A stretch of 64,000 nt of DNA from Paenibacillus antibioticophila (GCF_000455265.1 NZ_HG005140.1:153139-217138), one strand, 5' to 3'; shown: positions 41,646 through 51,952, numbered from the stretch's first letter. The notes: generated from the letters alone by a model not told the origin. Translations and numbers: made by a program.

Positions 41646-42599
41646 TTATCTCGGCATGACCTCAGTGGCCGGTCTCCGCAGAAGCAGGAACACGACAGCG
41701 AGGAAAATCACACCCTTCACCAGCGATACCACCTCAGGCGGAACGCCCACCATCACCAAGCCGTTGTTCAGCAATACTAATGTAATGCTCCCCACGAAGG
41801 CCGAGCTCATTCTGGAGCGGCTGCCCCCGTTGAGCGCCATGCCGCCAAGGATCAGCGCGACGATAACATCCATCTCCAGCCCCATCCCGGTATTCTCGCT
41901 AATGACCGCTGAACGGGACAAGGAGAGAACGGAAGCGAAGCCCACCAGAATACCTGCCAGCAGATAGGCAATCACCTTGGTTCTTTTTACTCGCACACCG
42001 CTCTGTGACGCGGCCAGCGGGTTATCGCCAATCGCTTTGTTTTGCTTGCCCATTTTCGTCAAATGGAACAATACATAACCAACCACGCCAACCAGCACGA
42101 TAATGGTCACAATCAGGGGCATATTTCTTCCCAATTCCCTTAATGGCTTGGCATCCTCCAGAGCAATTTTGGTCACAGAGGTTGACACCTGATAGGTGAC
42201 GATCCCTCGGGATACAATCATGATCGCTAGTGAAGCAATCGCGGCCATGAGGCCAAACTGGTTGGCAATCAGCACATTGACCATATAACAGATGACCGAT
42301 ACCAATACAGCCACCAGAATGCCTAGCGCAAGCGGCGCGCCTGCGTTCATCGTGTAGATAGCCGCCATCGAGCTTAACGCCAGCACCGCCCCTACGGAAA
42401 TATCCATCCCGCCATGCGAGAAGATGAAGATCATGCCCACCGTTATCGTAAATAAAATGACCAGCTGCTTGAGTATTGTTCGAACGTTGAACTCAGATAA
42501 CAGAGCTCCATCTGTCATGAGCGTAAACACAAGCAATACGAGCGCCAGTCCGGCATACTGGATCAGCGTATGTTGATGCTTTTTGAAAAATAGTTTCAT
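41646..42599 (-). CDS. Sugar ABC transporter permease (ribose/RbsC type), first copy
   Basis: A 317-residue BPD-transp-2 permease with about nine to ten helices. Landmarks: FSHGGMDISVGAVLALSSMAAIY near residue 60, IASLAIMIVSRGIV, ALILGGMALNGGSRSRMSSAFVG and the C-terminal VFLLLRRP. It follows the ATPase gene by 21 bp and probably dimerises with the other permease. Confidence 0.92.
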   Translation of the reverse strand: MKLFFKKHQHTLIQYAGLALVLLVFTLMTDGALLSEFNVRTILKQLVILFTITVGMIFIFSHGGMDISVGAVLALSSMAAIYTMNAGAPLALGILVAVLVSVICYMVNVLIANQFGLMAAIASLAIMIVSRGIVTYQVSTSVTKIALEDAKPLRELGRNMPLIVTIIVLVGVVGYVLFHLTKMGKQNKAIGDNPLAASQSGVRVKRTKVIAYLLAGILVGFASVLSLSRSAVISENTGMGLEMDVIVALILGGMALNGGSRSRMSSAFVGSITLVLLNNGLVMVGVPPEVVSLVKGVIFLAVVFLLLRRPATEVMPR

Positions 42600-42620
42600 G
42601 GTTGTTTCTCACCGCCTTGC

Positions 42621-44147
42621 CTAAATCATGTAGTCGATCAGCATAGATTCGCTTAAATGCTCGTCCCGCCGGAATTCCTTATTGATTTTCCCGTCCTTCA
42701 TCATCAGAATCCGGTCGCTCATCCCGATTAATTCGGGGAGCTCCTCCGAGATAATCAAGATCGCATAGCCCTGCTGCTTCAGCGAGTAGAGCAGTTGATA
42801 CATCGTCGTCTTCACGCCAACGTCAACGCCGCGGGTTGGACTGTCGAGGATCAGAATTTTGGAATCGTTGCCGATCCATTTACCGAAAGACACCTTTTGT
42901 TTGTTGCCCCCCGACAATTCCCCTACCCGCTGATTCATCCCGCTGGCCTTGATATTCAGCCCCTCGATCTGCTTACGGGCGGACTTCTTCTCCGCTCCAG
43001 GCAAGACGAGACCGAATTGAGTCAGCTTCCCGAGAGCCGACAGTACGAGGTTCTCTTTGATTGAGGCTTCCATGATCAAGGTCTCCCGGTCCCGGTCCTT
43101 GGACACGTATCCGACCCGGTTGGCAATCGCAGTCTGAACATTTCTTACCTTGTTGGGATATAGCTCTCCCCCGGCCTGCTTCCCGTACCCGTATACGATA
43201 ACCTCCCCCTGATCGGGCTTGAGCTCACCGAAAATGACCTTCCCTACCTCATGCATACCGCTGCCGGACAATCCGCCGATTCCGAGAATCTCACCTTGAT
43301 ACAGATCAAGATGAATATCGTGAAGCATGTCCGTATGAACGCCCTTCACTTGAATCATGGCCTGCTCTCCACGCGAAGCAACATCATCACTTCGATAGTA
43401 GTCCCCCTCGATCACTCTGCCGACCATAGACTGCTTGATATGATTCTCTTCAAAGTCTTCGCGGTCAATTGTCGTAATTAAATCACCGTCCCGCATGATC
43501 GTCAGCGCATCGCAGACCTCCATTAACTCGGGAAGGTCATGGGAGATAAATAAGACTGCTTTATTAAGATCACGCAGCTTGTGCATCAACCGATGAATCA
43601 GAAGTCTTCCGTCATGCGACAATGCGGTGGTCGTCTCGTCTACAATGAACAATTCCGGCTCGTGATATAACGCTCTCGCAATTTCGATCAGCTTCCGCTG
43701 CTCGAAGTTCAAGGTGAAGGCGGGCTTCGTTACATCTACCGGACCAAACTCAACAAGCTCCAGCGCCTTCTCCGCTTCCTCAAGCATTCGCTTGCGATCC
43801 ACAAAGCCTCTGCGCAGGAAACGATCCTCATCTCCCAGAAAGATGTTCTCCGCAATGGATAAAGGACCAATGGTTCCGGTCTCCTGCACAATCATGGAGA
43901 TTTTTCTGGCCCGGGCATCCAGCGGGTTCCTGGGAGCATAAGGCTCACCCTCGACATAGATGTCCCCATCCGTCTTCGGCAGCAAGCCGCTGATCATGGC
44001 AGAGATCGTTGATTTACCGGAACCGTTCTCACCGATCAGCCCGCGAATCTCCCCGCGATAAATCTTCATGCTCACCTTGTTCACGGCCAAAACCTCATTA
44101 AATCTCTTCACGATGTTTCTGGTTTCTAAAAAAACGGGTTTGTCCAT
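42621..44147 (-). CDS. Sugar ABC transporter ATP-binding protein, two NBDs
   Basis: A 508-residue RbsA/MglA-type protein with two fused nucleotide-binding domains. First: Walker A GENGSGKST (near residue 40), Walker B LFIVDETTTALS with LNFEQRKLIEIA as signature. Second: the degenerate Walker A region GGLSGSGMHEVG (lacking Lys), signature LSGGNKQKVSFGKW and Walker B LILDSPTRGVDV, as usual for the family. It is the first gene of the sugar operon, after a 208-bp repeat element, and divergent from the AraC-GH39 gene. Confidence 0.93.
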   Translation of the reverse strand: MDKPVFLETRNIVKRFNEVLAVNKVSMKIYRGEIRGLIGENGSGKSTISAMISGLLPKTDGDIYVEGEPYAPRNPLDARARKISMIVQETGTIGPLSIAENIFLGDEDRFLRRGFVDRKRMLEEAEKALELVEFGPVDVTKPAFTLNFEQRKLIEIARALYHEPELFIVDETTTALSHDGRLLIHRLMHKLRDLNKAVLFISHDLPELMEVCDALTIMRDGDLITTIDREDFEENHIKQSMVGRVIEGDYYRSDDVASRGEQAMIQVKGVHTDMLHDIHLDLYQGEILGIGGLSGSGMHEVGKVIFGELKPDQGEVIVYGYGKQAGGELYPNKVRNVQTAIANRVGYVSKDRDRETLIMEASIKENLVLSALGKLTQFGLVLPGAEKKSARKQIEGLNIKASGMNQRVGELSGGNKQKVSFGKWIGNDSKILILDSPTRGVDVGVKTTMYQLLYSLKQQGYAILIISEELPELIGMSDRILMMKDGKINKEFRRDEHLSESMLIDYMI

Positions 44148-44171
44148 GTCAACCTTCCTTCAAGTACGTGT

Positions 44172-44379
44172 TGTTCAAAAAGTCGTGTTTTCAGGACCAA
44201 GAAGGTTGGATGAAGCTAGGGACTGAGGAGCGGAGCGTACGTAGTGGGTACGTGAGCACCTCAAATGTTTCTGAAAGAAACATACTCCGAAAGCATACGC
44301 TTGTCCCGGGTGAATTCAAGATTCGATGTCGAATCCACTTCTTGAACAGCTTCGTCCTGGGAAGACGACTTTTTGAACA
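44172..44379. repeat. 208-bp MITE-like element with 14-bp terminal inverted repeats
   Basis: TGTTCAAAAAGTCG (44172-44185) is exactly inverted at 44366-44379. The interior is non-coding and full of small palindromes (GTACG-TAGTGG-GTACG; TTTCTGAAAGAAA; GATTCGATGTCGAATC). It lies between the ATPase gene and its probable promoter. I recall similar sequences in other Paenibacillus genomes, but have not checked. Confidence 0.65.
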
Positions 44380-44805
44380 TCCTTTTAATTGATATCGCTT
44401 ACTTCCCGTGGCCCCAGTGTAACATGATTGAGAATGAGCGATAACTGCTTCTTTTATCTTCATTAGGGCAATAATTTAACCAATCATAATCGCCAAATCC
44501 TAGAAATGCTGACACAAAGTTAAAAATCTCCCCCTTATGAGAGCCGCAGACAACAAAAAAGCACACTTTCTGCTGAAAGCGTCCCAAATCTAGTTTCCAA
44601 GGATCCTATATCCTGGGAAACTAAATATCTTAGCATAGGAGGGGTTAAAATTTAACTGTACTTTTTATCATTCATAGAGCAAATATTTAACCTAAATCCC
44701 CATTTTCCAACATTTCACTCTTTAGTATTGTGGATTGAATTAATATTTAGTACACTCTGGAAAAAGCATGGAATTAACAAACCAACCATCAAGGAGTGCT
44801 TGAGC
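44380..44805. promoter_or_regulatory. Divergent promoter region of the sugar locus
   Basis: 426 bp of AT-rich DNA between the repeat element and the AraC-GH39 start. A half-match to a catabolite-responsive element (TGAAAGCGTCCCA near 44572) and a short inverted repeat around 44595-44625 (TTTCCAAGGATCC / GGATCC-TGGGAAA) may be operators. The promoters themselves are not obvious. Confidence 0.4.
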
Positions 44806-47328
44806 TTGGAATTTCGCCATGAGATTATCAACTTCCCGAAAAAGCTGCCCATCAAATTTTTCCTGCACCGGATCGGCAATGTTAGCCGACATTGGCATCA
44901 GTCCTTAGAGCTTATTGTAACCATGAAAGGACAGGTCGATATCAATGTCAATAATGTCTCCTATCAGCTAGGCGCCGGAGATCTGATTCTCATTAACTCC
45001 AACGAGGTGCATGAGCTGCATTCCGAGGACGCGACCATGGTTGCCTTGCAAATCAAGCTTGAGCTGCTCAAGGAAGTGGTCGTGGATCTCAAGAAGATGT
45101 ACTTTGACTGCAATACGGCCAAGACGAACCAACCCGAAATGTTCAGGAACATCAAACGGATCGTCGCTCAAATCCTCCAGCATAACATCAATGCTTCAGA
45201 GTTTATTGATCTCAAGAATGCCTCCCTCGTCTATGAATTGATATACGAGCTATGCACCCATTTCAGCAGCGAGGAACAGGGAGGCACCCGCCAGCCCAAG
45301 GAAGCCCTGGATCGGCTGCGCCGCATTCTGGATTATGTGAACAGTCATTACAATGAACCGTTGTCCTTGCAAGAGGTGGCAAAGCAAGAATTTTTGTCCG
45401 TTCCTTATTTGTCCAAGTATTTCAAGAAGAAGCTTGGTTTATCTTTCAGTGAGTATTTAAAGGACCTGCGCCTGCACTATGCGGTGAACGATTTGTTGAA
45501 TGAGTCTTTGACAATCGACAAGATTGCCGCCAAGAACGGCTTTCCCAATGTACGTTCCTTCGTGACGGCCTTCAGCGAGAAATACGGAGAGCTTCCTAGC
45601 ATATGGCGCAAGAAGCATGCGGAAGAAGTATCGGGAAGCATCGAGACGACCAAGGAGAAGTCCGTCAATTATTATCAGGACGAGCCCCACTCCTATCATG
45701 AGGAAATCTCCCTGTTCATCGAGAATAATTTGGGGGAGCCCTTGGTCGCAGCACCACCACAGACTTATTTGCAGCAGCTCTCCACCATATGCCAGGTTGA
45801 TGTGAACAAGCCGACCGTAGAGCTGAAGCACCACTTCAAGAACTTCATCGGCGTGAGCCGGGTGAAGGAAGTGCTATTTGCCGATGTCCAGGAAGCCTTG
45901 CGTACGGCGCAGCAGGAAATCGGGTTCCGTTATATCAAGATGCATGGGCTATTGGATGATGATCTTATGGTGTACGGCGAGGATTCTGAGGGGAAGGCCA
46001 TCTATAATTTCCGACTCATCGACAAGGCGTTCGATTTTCTGCTGTCCGTTGGACTGAAGCCGTTGGTCCAATTTTCATTCATGCCCGGCAAGCTGGCCAG
46101 CGATTTGTCCAAAACCGTCTTCTATGCCAACATGAACACCAGTCCGCCCAAGGATATGGACAAGTGGAACCGTCTGGTCGAGACGCTGACGCGGCACTTG
46201 ATCGGACGATACGGCATCAGGGAGGTGCGAAGCTGGATGTTCTGCGTATGGAACGAGCCCAGCTCGTCCAATCTGCTATTTGGCTTTAAGCAGGACGAGA
46301 CGTTCTTCTCCCTCTACAAGAATACCTACGATACGGTGAAGAGCATCGACCCGCTGCTATCCTTCGGCGGACCTGCCGCATTCTCGACCTACAACAAAAG
46401 CGAGGATTGGCTGTTCTCTTTCCTGTCCTTCAGCCGGGATCATGCCTGTCTACCCGACTTTATCACCGTCCATTATTACGATATCGACCTTGTGCCGCAG
46501 AACAACCATCTCAGCATGGACAAGCAGCTTAATCTCAGCCCGGTGACCGATTCCTTCCAGCAATTCATCGATCGGCTTCAGGAGCGGCTTCTGGAAGAGA
46601 GCTTGTCCGATCTGCCGGTATATATGACGGAGTGGAACTCCACCGTATCTCACAAGGACTTGATGAGCGATACCTGCTTCAAATCCTCCTATGTGATTAA
46701 AAATATTACTGAAAACTATGATCGCCTGGACTCCTTCGGCTACTGGCTCCTGACCGACATGCACGAAGAGAACCGGTTGCCGCAGCAATTGTTCCATGGC
46801 GGGCTGGGCTTATTTACGTATAACAACATCAAGAAGCCGGCCTATCATGCCTTCTGCTTCTTGAATCGGCTTGGGGATGAGCTGGTAGATCGGGGAGAGG
46901 GCTATTTCATCGCCCGGCAAGGGAGGAATTACCAAATTCTGCTGCATAACTACCACCATTATGATGATATTTACGCCAATGGCATCTCAATCAGCATCTC
47001 GCACAAGGAGCGTTACTCGCATTTTCCCAACAAAACCAAACGAGAGCTTCGGCTGGAGCTTGCCCCCTTGGCCGGACATTACGAGATCAAGCATTCTATC
47101 GTCAACCGCAGCTACGGCAGCGCGTATGATAACGCCTTGAATCTGGGTCAGGCCGCCGATTGGTCCGCTACCGATGTAGATTACTTGCGCCAAATATCCA
47201 TTCCCAGGATTGAAAAAGAACTGTGCTTCACCAGCGACATATTAACGATCCACACGGTGTTGGAGCCCTTCGAAATCCGCTTGATCGAAATTTCCGAAAT
47301 TTATGAGGGGGAGACCATCCATGTTTAA
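44806..47328 (+). CDS. AraC-family regulator fused to a GH39-like domain
   Basis: An 840-residue fusion. Residues 1-110 form a cupin sensor ([35 protein letters not shown]); about 185-285 two AraC helix-turn-helix units ([41 protein letters not shown]); about 380-760 a glycoside hydrolase family 39-like TIM barrel. The acid/base WNEP (Glu484) and nucleophile TEWN (Glu609) are both present, so catalysis is possible. Start TTG 44806 lies 9 nt after AAGGAG; ATG 44728 upstream has no ribosome site. It probably controls the divergent transporter operon in response to a xyloside-like sugar. Confidence 0.88.
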   Translation: MEFRHEIINFPKKLPIKFFLHRIGNVSRHWHQSLELIVTMKGQVDINVNNVSYQLGAGDLILINSNEVHELHSEDATMVALQIKLELLKEVVVDLKKMYFDCNTAKTNQPEMFRNIKRIVAQILQHNINASEFIDLKNASLVYELIYELCTHFSSEEQGGTRQPKEALDRLRRILDYVNSHYNEPLSLQEVAKQEFLSVPYLSKYFKKKLGLSFSEYLKDLRLHYAVNDLLNESLTIDKIAAKNGFPNVRSFVTAFSEKYGELPSIWRKKHAEEVSGSIETTKEKSVNYYQDEPHSYHEEISLFIENNLGEPLVAAPPQTYLQQLSTICQVDVNKPTVELKHHFKNFIGVSRVKEVLFADVQEALRTAQQEIGFRYIKMHGLLDDDLMVYGEDSEGKAIYNFRLIDKAFDFLLSVGLKPLVQFSFMPGKLASDLSKTVFYANMNTSPPKDMDKWNRLVETLTRHLIGRYGIREVRSWMFCVWNEPSSSNLLFGFKQDETFFSLYKNTYDTVKSIDPLLSFGGPAAFSTYNKSEDWLFSFLSFSRDHACLPDFITVHYYDIDLVPQNNHLSMDKQLNLSPVTDSFQQFIDRLQERLLEESLSDLPVYMTEWNSTVSHKDLMSDTCFKSSYVIKNITENYDRLDSFGYWLLTDMHEENRLPQQLFHGGLGLFTYNNIKKPAYHAFCFLNRLGDELVDRGEGYFIARQGRNYQILLHNYHHYDDIYANGISISISHKERYSHFPNKTKRELRLELAPLAGHYEIKHSIVNRSYGSAYDNALNLGQAADWSATDVDYLRQISIPRIEKELCFTSDILTIHTVLEPFEIRLIEISEIYEGETIHV

Positions 47329-49453
47329 ATGGTTTAGAAATCAGAAGGTGATCGTCAAGTTCATCGCCTTATCTACTGTGATTCTCGTGGCTGCTTTTAC
47401 TGTTCTGATTAGCTGGAACTTGACGCTGCTAAATAAAGTGAGTATGGATCTAGGGATGCTGGAGGCCCAGAATACAGGACAAAATTTCGCGGATAATCAT
47501 ACCAAAATTGTGCAAAACACTGTGGCCTCACTGGCATCCTTACGTTCCACCTTTCTTGATGAGGTGTCCCAAGGGAATCCTGATCGCCAGCGAATGGTTC
47601 GCCTTCTTGGAAGTCTGTTGAACGATAACGACTCCGTCAGTTCTATATTTACGGTTTGGGAGCCGAACGCTTACGGCAAGGATCTGGACTATACCGCCGA
47701 CCCGCTGTATGCCGTGAACGGTGGCCGGATGGCAACCCTCGCCATTCGGTTCGATGATGGGCAGATCATGCCTGTCCCCTTCGGCGGCCTGGATACCTTT
47801 ACCGCCTATGAGCAAGCCAAATCAGAAAAGCAAGCCATCGTCATGGAGCCTTATAATGCCTCCACCGAGGATGGCAATTCCGAACTGCTCACGATGATCG
47901 TATTGCCGGTTCTGGATCAGGACGGGCAATTTCTTGGCGTGATCGGGGGCGCCTTCCTTCTCGATACATTTCAGCAATCGGCGGAGCAAGAGCACCCGCT
48001 TGGCGGCAATGTCTCTTTGCTGTCCCAAGGGGGGCTATACATAGCCAATGGAGAGAATGCGGAAGATGCCGGGAATTCCTTCCTCGCTTCCGAACATAAC
48101 CATCAGGTATTCGAAAAGGTACAGCAGGGACAATTGGTTCATCAAAGTATAGATGCCAGCGGCGCGGCGATCATCCGGGCGTTCAAGCCCATTCCTATTA
48201 TCGATGATGAGTTATGGTATGTGCAGACGGCAATTCCTAAATCCGAAATTTTAAAAGCCTATACCGCTAACCGAAATGAATCTGTGGTTATCGGGATTGT
48301 AGCTCTGCTACTGCTGGGAGCAGGCATTTGGCTGCTGGCCCGGATCATCGTCATCAGTAATATTCAGCGGATGGTTCATGCCTTGCAGGGCATGGCTAAG
48401 GGAGATTTGACCCAAACCGTGGATATCCGGGCCAAAGATGAATTTGGCCAAATGGCGGTTCATCTGAATGAGGCCTCCACCAACCTGCGGCACATGCTGA
48501 AACAAACCTCGGAAATCGCCCTCACCGTGAGCGCGACCTCCGAGCAATTGACTTCCAGCGCAGAGCAGACCGCGCTGGCCGCCCAGACGATATCCGCATC
48601 CATGGAGGTGGCGGCAGAGGGAATGCAGGAGCAGCATAGCGAGGCCTCCCAGGCCGCCAGCATGATGCAGGAGATGACGGAAAGCGTCGGGCGAGTCTCT
48701 ACCTCGGCCGAAGCCGTATCGGCATCCGCCGAGGATGTTATCAGTCAAACCGAGCACGGGAATCAGGTTGTACAACGAGCCGTTGGAGAGATGAACATGA
48801 TCTCCGCCTCTATGGAAGCTTCCAATGAAGCCATGAAGCGGCTCGGGATGCGCTCCGGCGAGATAGAATCGTTGGTCGGATTGATCTCCGGTATCTCCAA
48901 CCAGACGAAAATTCTCGCCCTGAATGCCTCCGTCGAGGCCGCCCGTGCCGGGGAGCAAGGCCGAGGCTTCGCCGTAGTCGCTGCGGAAATCCGCAAATTG
49001 GCGGAGCAGACGAAGGATGCCGCTGACCTGGTACAAGCTGGGATTTCCGAGATCAGTGCCGATACCGAACAAGCAGAGCAATTGATCGACCGCACTGCGC
49101 TTGAGGTTGAGAAGGGACTGATCAGCGTCACAGAAAGCGGGCGGCTATTCTCCTCGATCATGGAAGAGATGAAGCTCGTCGGTATTCGTGCTCAGGAGGT
49201 ATCGTCCGAGGTGCATGACATGTCGACAGGTGCCCTCCGTGTGGCCGAAGCCGTTGAACTGGTGTCCGGCATTACAGAGAAATCGACGTCCCAAACGGCG
49301 CAAGCAGCAGCCGCTTCCGAGCAGCAGCTATCCACGATGCAAGAAATCTCGGCGGCTGCGGCTCATCTCAGCACGCTTGTTCAAGAGCTGACGGACAAGA
49401 TGGCTCTTTTCAAAAGTGTAAAACAAATAGCCGAGCGAGCCTTGGTCCAGTGA
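47321..49453 (+). CDS. Methyl-accepting chemotaxis protein
   Basis: A 710-residue chemoreceptor: N-terminal membrane helix (about 13-33), a large double-CACHE-like extracellular sensor ([34 protein letters not shown]), second membrane helix (about 325-345), HAMP, and the signalling domain with the hairpin tip [20 protein letters not shown]. The ATG at 47321 follows GAGGGGG and overlaps the regulator stop by 8 bp, so it is translationally coupled. dCACHE receptors often sense amino acids, sugars or organic acids; its placement suggests taxis to the sugar this locus handles. Confidence 0.92.
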   Translation: MFKWFRNQKVIVKFIALSTVILVAAFTVLISWNLTLLNKVSMDLGMLEAQNTGQNFADNHTKIVQNTVASLASLRSTFLDEVSQGNPDRQRMVRLLGSLLNDNDSVSSIFTVWEPNAYGKDLDYTADPLYAVNGGRMATLAIRFDDGQIMPVPFGGLDTFTAYEQAKSEKQAIVMEPYNASTEDGNSELLTMIVLPVLDQDGQFLGVIGGAFLLDTFQQSAEQEHPLGGNVSLLSQGGLYIANGENAEDAGNSFLASEHNHQVFEKVQQGQLVHQSIDASGAAIIRAFKPIPIIDDELWYVQTAIPKSEILKAYTANRNESVVIGIVALLLLGAGIWLLARIIVISNIQRMVHALQGMAKGDLTQTVDIRAKDEFGQMAVHLNEASTNLRHMLKQTSEIALTVSATSEQLTSSAEQTALAAQTISASMEVAAEGMQEQHSEASQAASMMQEMTESVGRVSTSAEAVSASAEDVISQTEHGNQVVQRAVGEMNMISASMEASNEAMKRLGMRSGEIESLVGLISGISNQTKILALNASVEAARAGEQGRGFAVVAAEIRKLAEQTKDAADLVQAGISEISADTEQAEQLIDRTALEVEKGLISVTESGRLFSSIMEEMKLVGIRAQEVSSEVHDMSTGALRVAEAVELVSGITEKSTSQTAQAAAASEQQLSTMQEISAAAAHLSTLVQELTDKMALFKSVKQIAERALVQ

Positions 49454-49476
49454 ATAAGGGACCAAGGCTCGCTTGG
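49434..49476 (+). terminator. Terminator after the chemoreceptor gene
   Basis: GCGAGCCTTGGTCC and GGACCAAGGCTCGC form a 14-bp stem starting inside the last codons, then TTGGCTTT. Confidence 0.8.
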
Positions 49477-49587
49477 CTTTGTATGGAGGAAAAGGGAATC
49501 CCCTATTTTGTTCCCTAAATCAAATTCAATTCGGTGGCTGAATGGGCTTCTTTTGTAACATCTCTTCAATTGCCTATTCAGTCTTAC

Positions 49588-49971
49588 CTATTTAAGAAAA
49601 TACTTGTTTCTGACAAGCACCAACAAAATTTCAGGCAATAATACCACAAATACAAATGCGACTATGATAAACGGCAGGGAGGAAATAAATATTTCTGCCC
49701 CGTCCCCTTCCCTAGATCGCTCAATAAATAACCACCAAATAGGAACTGAGGTAATCCACATAAGAAGTGTCGAAAAAAATAAATACCTCAAATTTCCCCA
49801 CAACAAACAAAAGCCGATTGAAACAATAGCAGGTAATAACCATGAATGAAGTAATGGAGCTAAGTTTAGTATCAGAAATACTACTATCGGATAGAGAAGG
49901 GAAATACTTATTTGAATTTTTTTACTTTTATATATTTTCAAATTAGTCCCATCTCCCATTAGATCATCCAT
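49588..49971 (-). CDS. Small membrane protein, unknown
   Basis: Up to 127 residues with four hydrophobic helices (from LLYPIVVFLILNLAPLLHSW to LPFIIVAFVFVVLLPEILLVLV) and a basic C terminus. AT-rich and unlike its neighbours in base use. The ATG at 49971 has no clear ribosome site; a TTG about 30 nt downstream follows GGGAGATGGG and may be the real start (LKIYKSKKIQ). No family recognised. It is convergent with the chemoreceptor gene. Confidence 0.6.
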   Translation of the reverse strand: MDDLMGDGTNLKIYKSKKIQISISLLYPIVVFLILNLAPLLHSWLLPAIVSIGFCLLWGNLRYLFFSTLLMWITSVPIWWLFIERSREGDGAEIFISSLPFIIVAFVFVVLLPEILLVLVRNKYFLK

Positions 49972-50056
49972 ATATTATAGTTATACCTTGTTATAGTGTT
50001 CACTTCCATATTATCACTTTTTATACCTTCATCAATCGGTCGTTTCGATAATTCAA

Positions 50057-50097
50057 CAAAAAACGCAGCCCCCGAAAACCTCCGGAAGCCGCGTCAC
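50057..50097 (-). terminator. Terminator of tRNA-Thr
   Basis: On the minus strand CGCGGCTTCCG pairs with CGGGGGCTGCG (some wobble), followed by TTTTTTG. A near copy occurs at 51187-51228. Confidence 0.75.
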
Positions 50098-50114
50098 GCT
50101 TGCATTATCAAGTA

Positions 50115-50187
<73 letters not shown>

Positions 50188-50682
50188 GTTTCACTAAAAG
50201 TGAACGAAAATTATTATAACTCGTTTTTAGAATTTTGCAAGCCTCAAAACGTGGATCAAAACATGGATATGTCGCAAAATCCTTTCGGACTACGCCAGGA
50301 CTGTGATCATTGTGATCATTGGGATCATTCCGGTTACCACGATAATATCGCCTTATAATTGTTCGGGACCACGGTTCCTATAGGACAGGGCGATCAGAAT
50401 CGATCCGGTATCCCACCCCATTTTCTGTTGAAGAGGCTGAAACATCTATACGAAATTTCGTACAAATCCATAAATTCATACGGTAAACGATTATGTTTTG
50501 TATGGTTTATCGTATAAAATTCTTCATTCTAGGTGAAATCGGGCCGAATTTGTACGATATTTCGTACATGCCTCTACATTATGTGCAGAATTGGCCGTAG
50601 TTTATCCGATATTTCGTATAAAAAGTGCTTTTTCAAGGTAATCAGGCAGGACTTATACGATATTTCGCATAAATCCTTCCAT
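50188..50682. other. 495-bp intergenic region with repeat array B
   Basis: Begins upstream of the tRNA gene, includes a short TGTGATCATTGTGATCAT tandem near 50310 and the 52-bp-step array B (50444-50675). No gene seen. Confidence 0.55.
50444..50675 (+). repeat. Palindromic 52-bp-step array B (5 units)
   Basis: Cores of the same family as array A start at 50448, 50500, 50552, 50604 and 50655, steps 52, 52, 52 and 51 bp. Examples: ATACGAAATTTCGTAC, GTACGATATTTCGTAC, ATACGATATTTCGCAT. Spacers are of similar length but different sequence, with GGGCC or GGCC before several cores. Same orientation as array A. Confidence 0.85.
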
Positions 50683-51024
50683 TCAAAAAAGTCTAAATAT
50701 AGAATTAATTATCAATATAAAGCCTCCAATCAATCCAATCAGCCCCCAGTTTTGCATAGGAATAAAATAAAAGCTATGCAGAACTCCCAATCGATATTGT
50801 TGCCCCGTCTCTTGATCAACCAGCACTTTGTTCGAGTCAGCGTTAAGCTTCTTCCCTAAATGCCACACGATAACTCCTCCAACAATTAGGCTGAAGGCCA
50901 GTGGCAGCTGAGCATCAATCCTAGAAGTGTCAAACTCAAATAGATTGAAAACAATGGTGATTACAGCAAAAACCGCCGCTGGAATGAAAATACTTAAAAA
51001 GCCCAAGCCTCTCCAAAAAATCAC
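50683..51024 (-). CDS. Small membrane protein, unknown
   Basis: A 113-residue protein from GTG 51024 (after AAGGGGGAGAG). Three hydrophobic segments (about 3-25, 38-55, 88-110) flank a soluble stretch NKVLVDQETGQQYRLGVLHS with FYFIPMQNWG. This pattern (ETG..., HS-FFIPM, W) recurs in a family of small bacterial membrane proteins of unknown role. The last residues abut array B. Not part of an obvious operon. Confidence 0.65.
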   Translation of the reverse strand: MIFWRGLGFLSIFIPAAVFAVITIVFNLFEFDTSRIDAQLPLAFSLIVGGVIVWHLGKKLNADSNKVLVDQETGQQYRLGVLHSFYFIPMQNWGLIGLIGGFILIINSIFRLF

Positions 51025-51186
51025 GCACTCTCCCCCTTTCCTTGTTGTATAAAAACGAGATTCCATTTTTCTATTATTATTTCGACATAATCATATTTTT
51101 CTTTATAGCAGATTTACGTCGTATTATGTATTCCCTCCCTCTAGAGCAATGAGCTACGTTATATGATCAGGAGCTTGAAACACTAT

Positions 51187-51228
51187 ACTAAAAAACGCGG
51201 CCCCCGAAAACCTCGGAGGCCACGCCCT
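51187..51228 (-). terminator. Second copy of the tRNA terminator
   Basis: Minus-strand GCGTGGCCTCCG/CGGGGGCCGCG followed by TTTTTT; nearly the same as the tRNA-Thr terminator, supporting a past duplication of the tRNA locus. Confidence 0.7.
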
Positions 51229-51312
51229 GCCTGAGTCTTGATGTGTCATTAGGTTAAAATAAATACAGACATTTTATTCTCATTATGCTCATAATGGGCA
51301 ATTCAAGTTTCA

Positions 51313-51342
51313 GCGTTGCTCTACCAGCTGAGCTACACTAGC
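51313..51342 (-). pseudogene. tRNA-Thr 5' fragment
   Basis: GCTAGTGTAGCTCAGCTGGT and the next 10 nt match the first 30 nt of tRNA-Thr with one mismatch, covering the acceptor 5' strand, D arm and start of the anticodon stem; the rest of the tRNA is absent. It carries the TAG stop of the neighbouring thiamine-binding-family gene. Confidence 0.85.
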
Positions 51343-51649
51343 CCAACTCCCCCAGCTTCTCCTGAACCGAACGCAGCTTCTGGGCGGACGAGCCTGCCTT
51401 ATCCCGGCGGTCGTCAATCTTAAGCGAGGTTGATACCCGCTGGGCTCCGGAATGGAACGGGGCTTCGTGAATGGCACGGACGGCGGAGAAAATATCGTCC
51501 AGCGATCCTTCTATAATGGTGCTCATTGAGGTCAGTGTAAAGGTAATCCCCGGCTGCTGCTCCAGCACCTTCTGGAGATCAGCTACATAGCTGCTGAGAC
51601 TGGTTGAGCCTGTACCGATCGGAATGACGGTCACTTCGGCAATGGCCAC
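51338..51649 (-). CDS. MTH1187/YqgV-family thiamine-binding protein
   Basis: A 103-residue ferredoxin-like protein. The family pattern is clear: N-terminal AEVTVIPIGTGSTSLSSYVAD, then TSMSTIIEGSLDDIFSAVRAIHEAPF and RVSTSLKIDDRRDK. Members bind thiamine or its pyrimidine moiety (YkoF-related) or form tetramers of unknown role. The GTG at 51649 follows GAGGAGGG. The stop codon lies in the tRNA-Thr fragment, so the C terminus may have been changed by that duplication. Confidence 0.9.
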   Translation of the reverse strand: MAIAEVTVIPIGTGSTSLSSYVADLQKVLEQQPGITFTLTSMSTIIEGSLDDIFSAVRAIHEAPFHSGAQRVSTSLKIDDRRDKAGSSAQKLRSVQEKLGELG

Positions 51650-51718
51650 TTGAATCCCTCCTCTTTTCTGGAAACTCGATTGTTCTCCCTCCATTGTATC
51701 ACGCAAGGACAGATACCA

Positions 51719-51791
51719 TCTAATCTGATTTAACCTGACCTGATCCAATCTCATTTCATTTCATCTCATCATAATCTCATCTAATCTCGTC
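51719..51791. repeat. Degenerate pentanucleotide repeat
   Basis: About 14 units of a 5-bp motif close to ATCTN (ATCTA, ATCTG, ATTTC, ATCTC) run without interruption between the thiamine-binding gene and the nrdD leader. Confidence 0.6.
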
Positions 51792-51952
51792 GAATAAATG
51801 TCCATTTTAAAATCATGGATCACTCATAATCTTGGAAACAGTTTCCAATATTTCTACAATTTCTTCATAAACTCTCGGCGCCGCATCCCTCTTGCTTTCT
51901 CATTTTTTTCAATGGATTTTCATAGTGAAGTGGGCCATTAGTCCGTTTACAA

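Noticed and set aside
40909-41967. 352-codon open frame opposite the substrate-binding protein gene
   Set aside because: Spans two real minus-strand genes; no family features.
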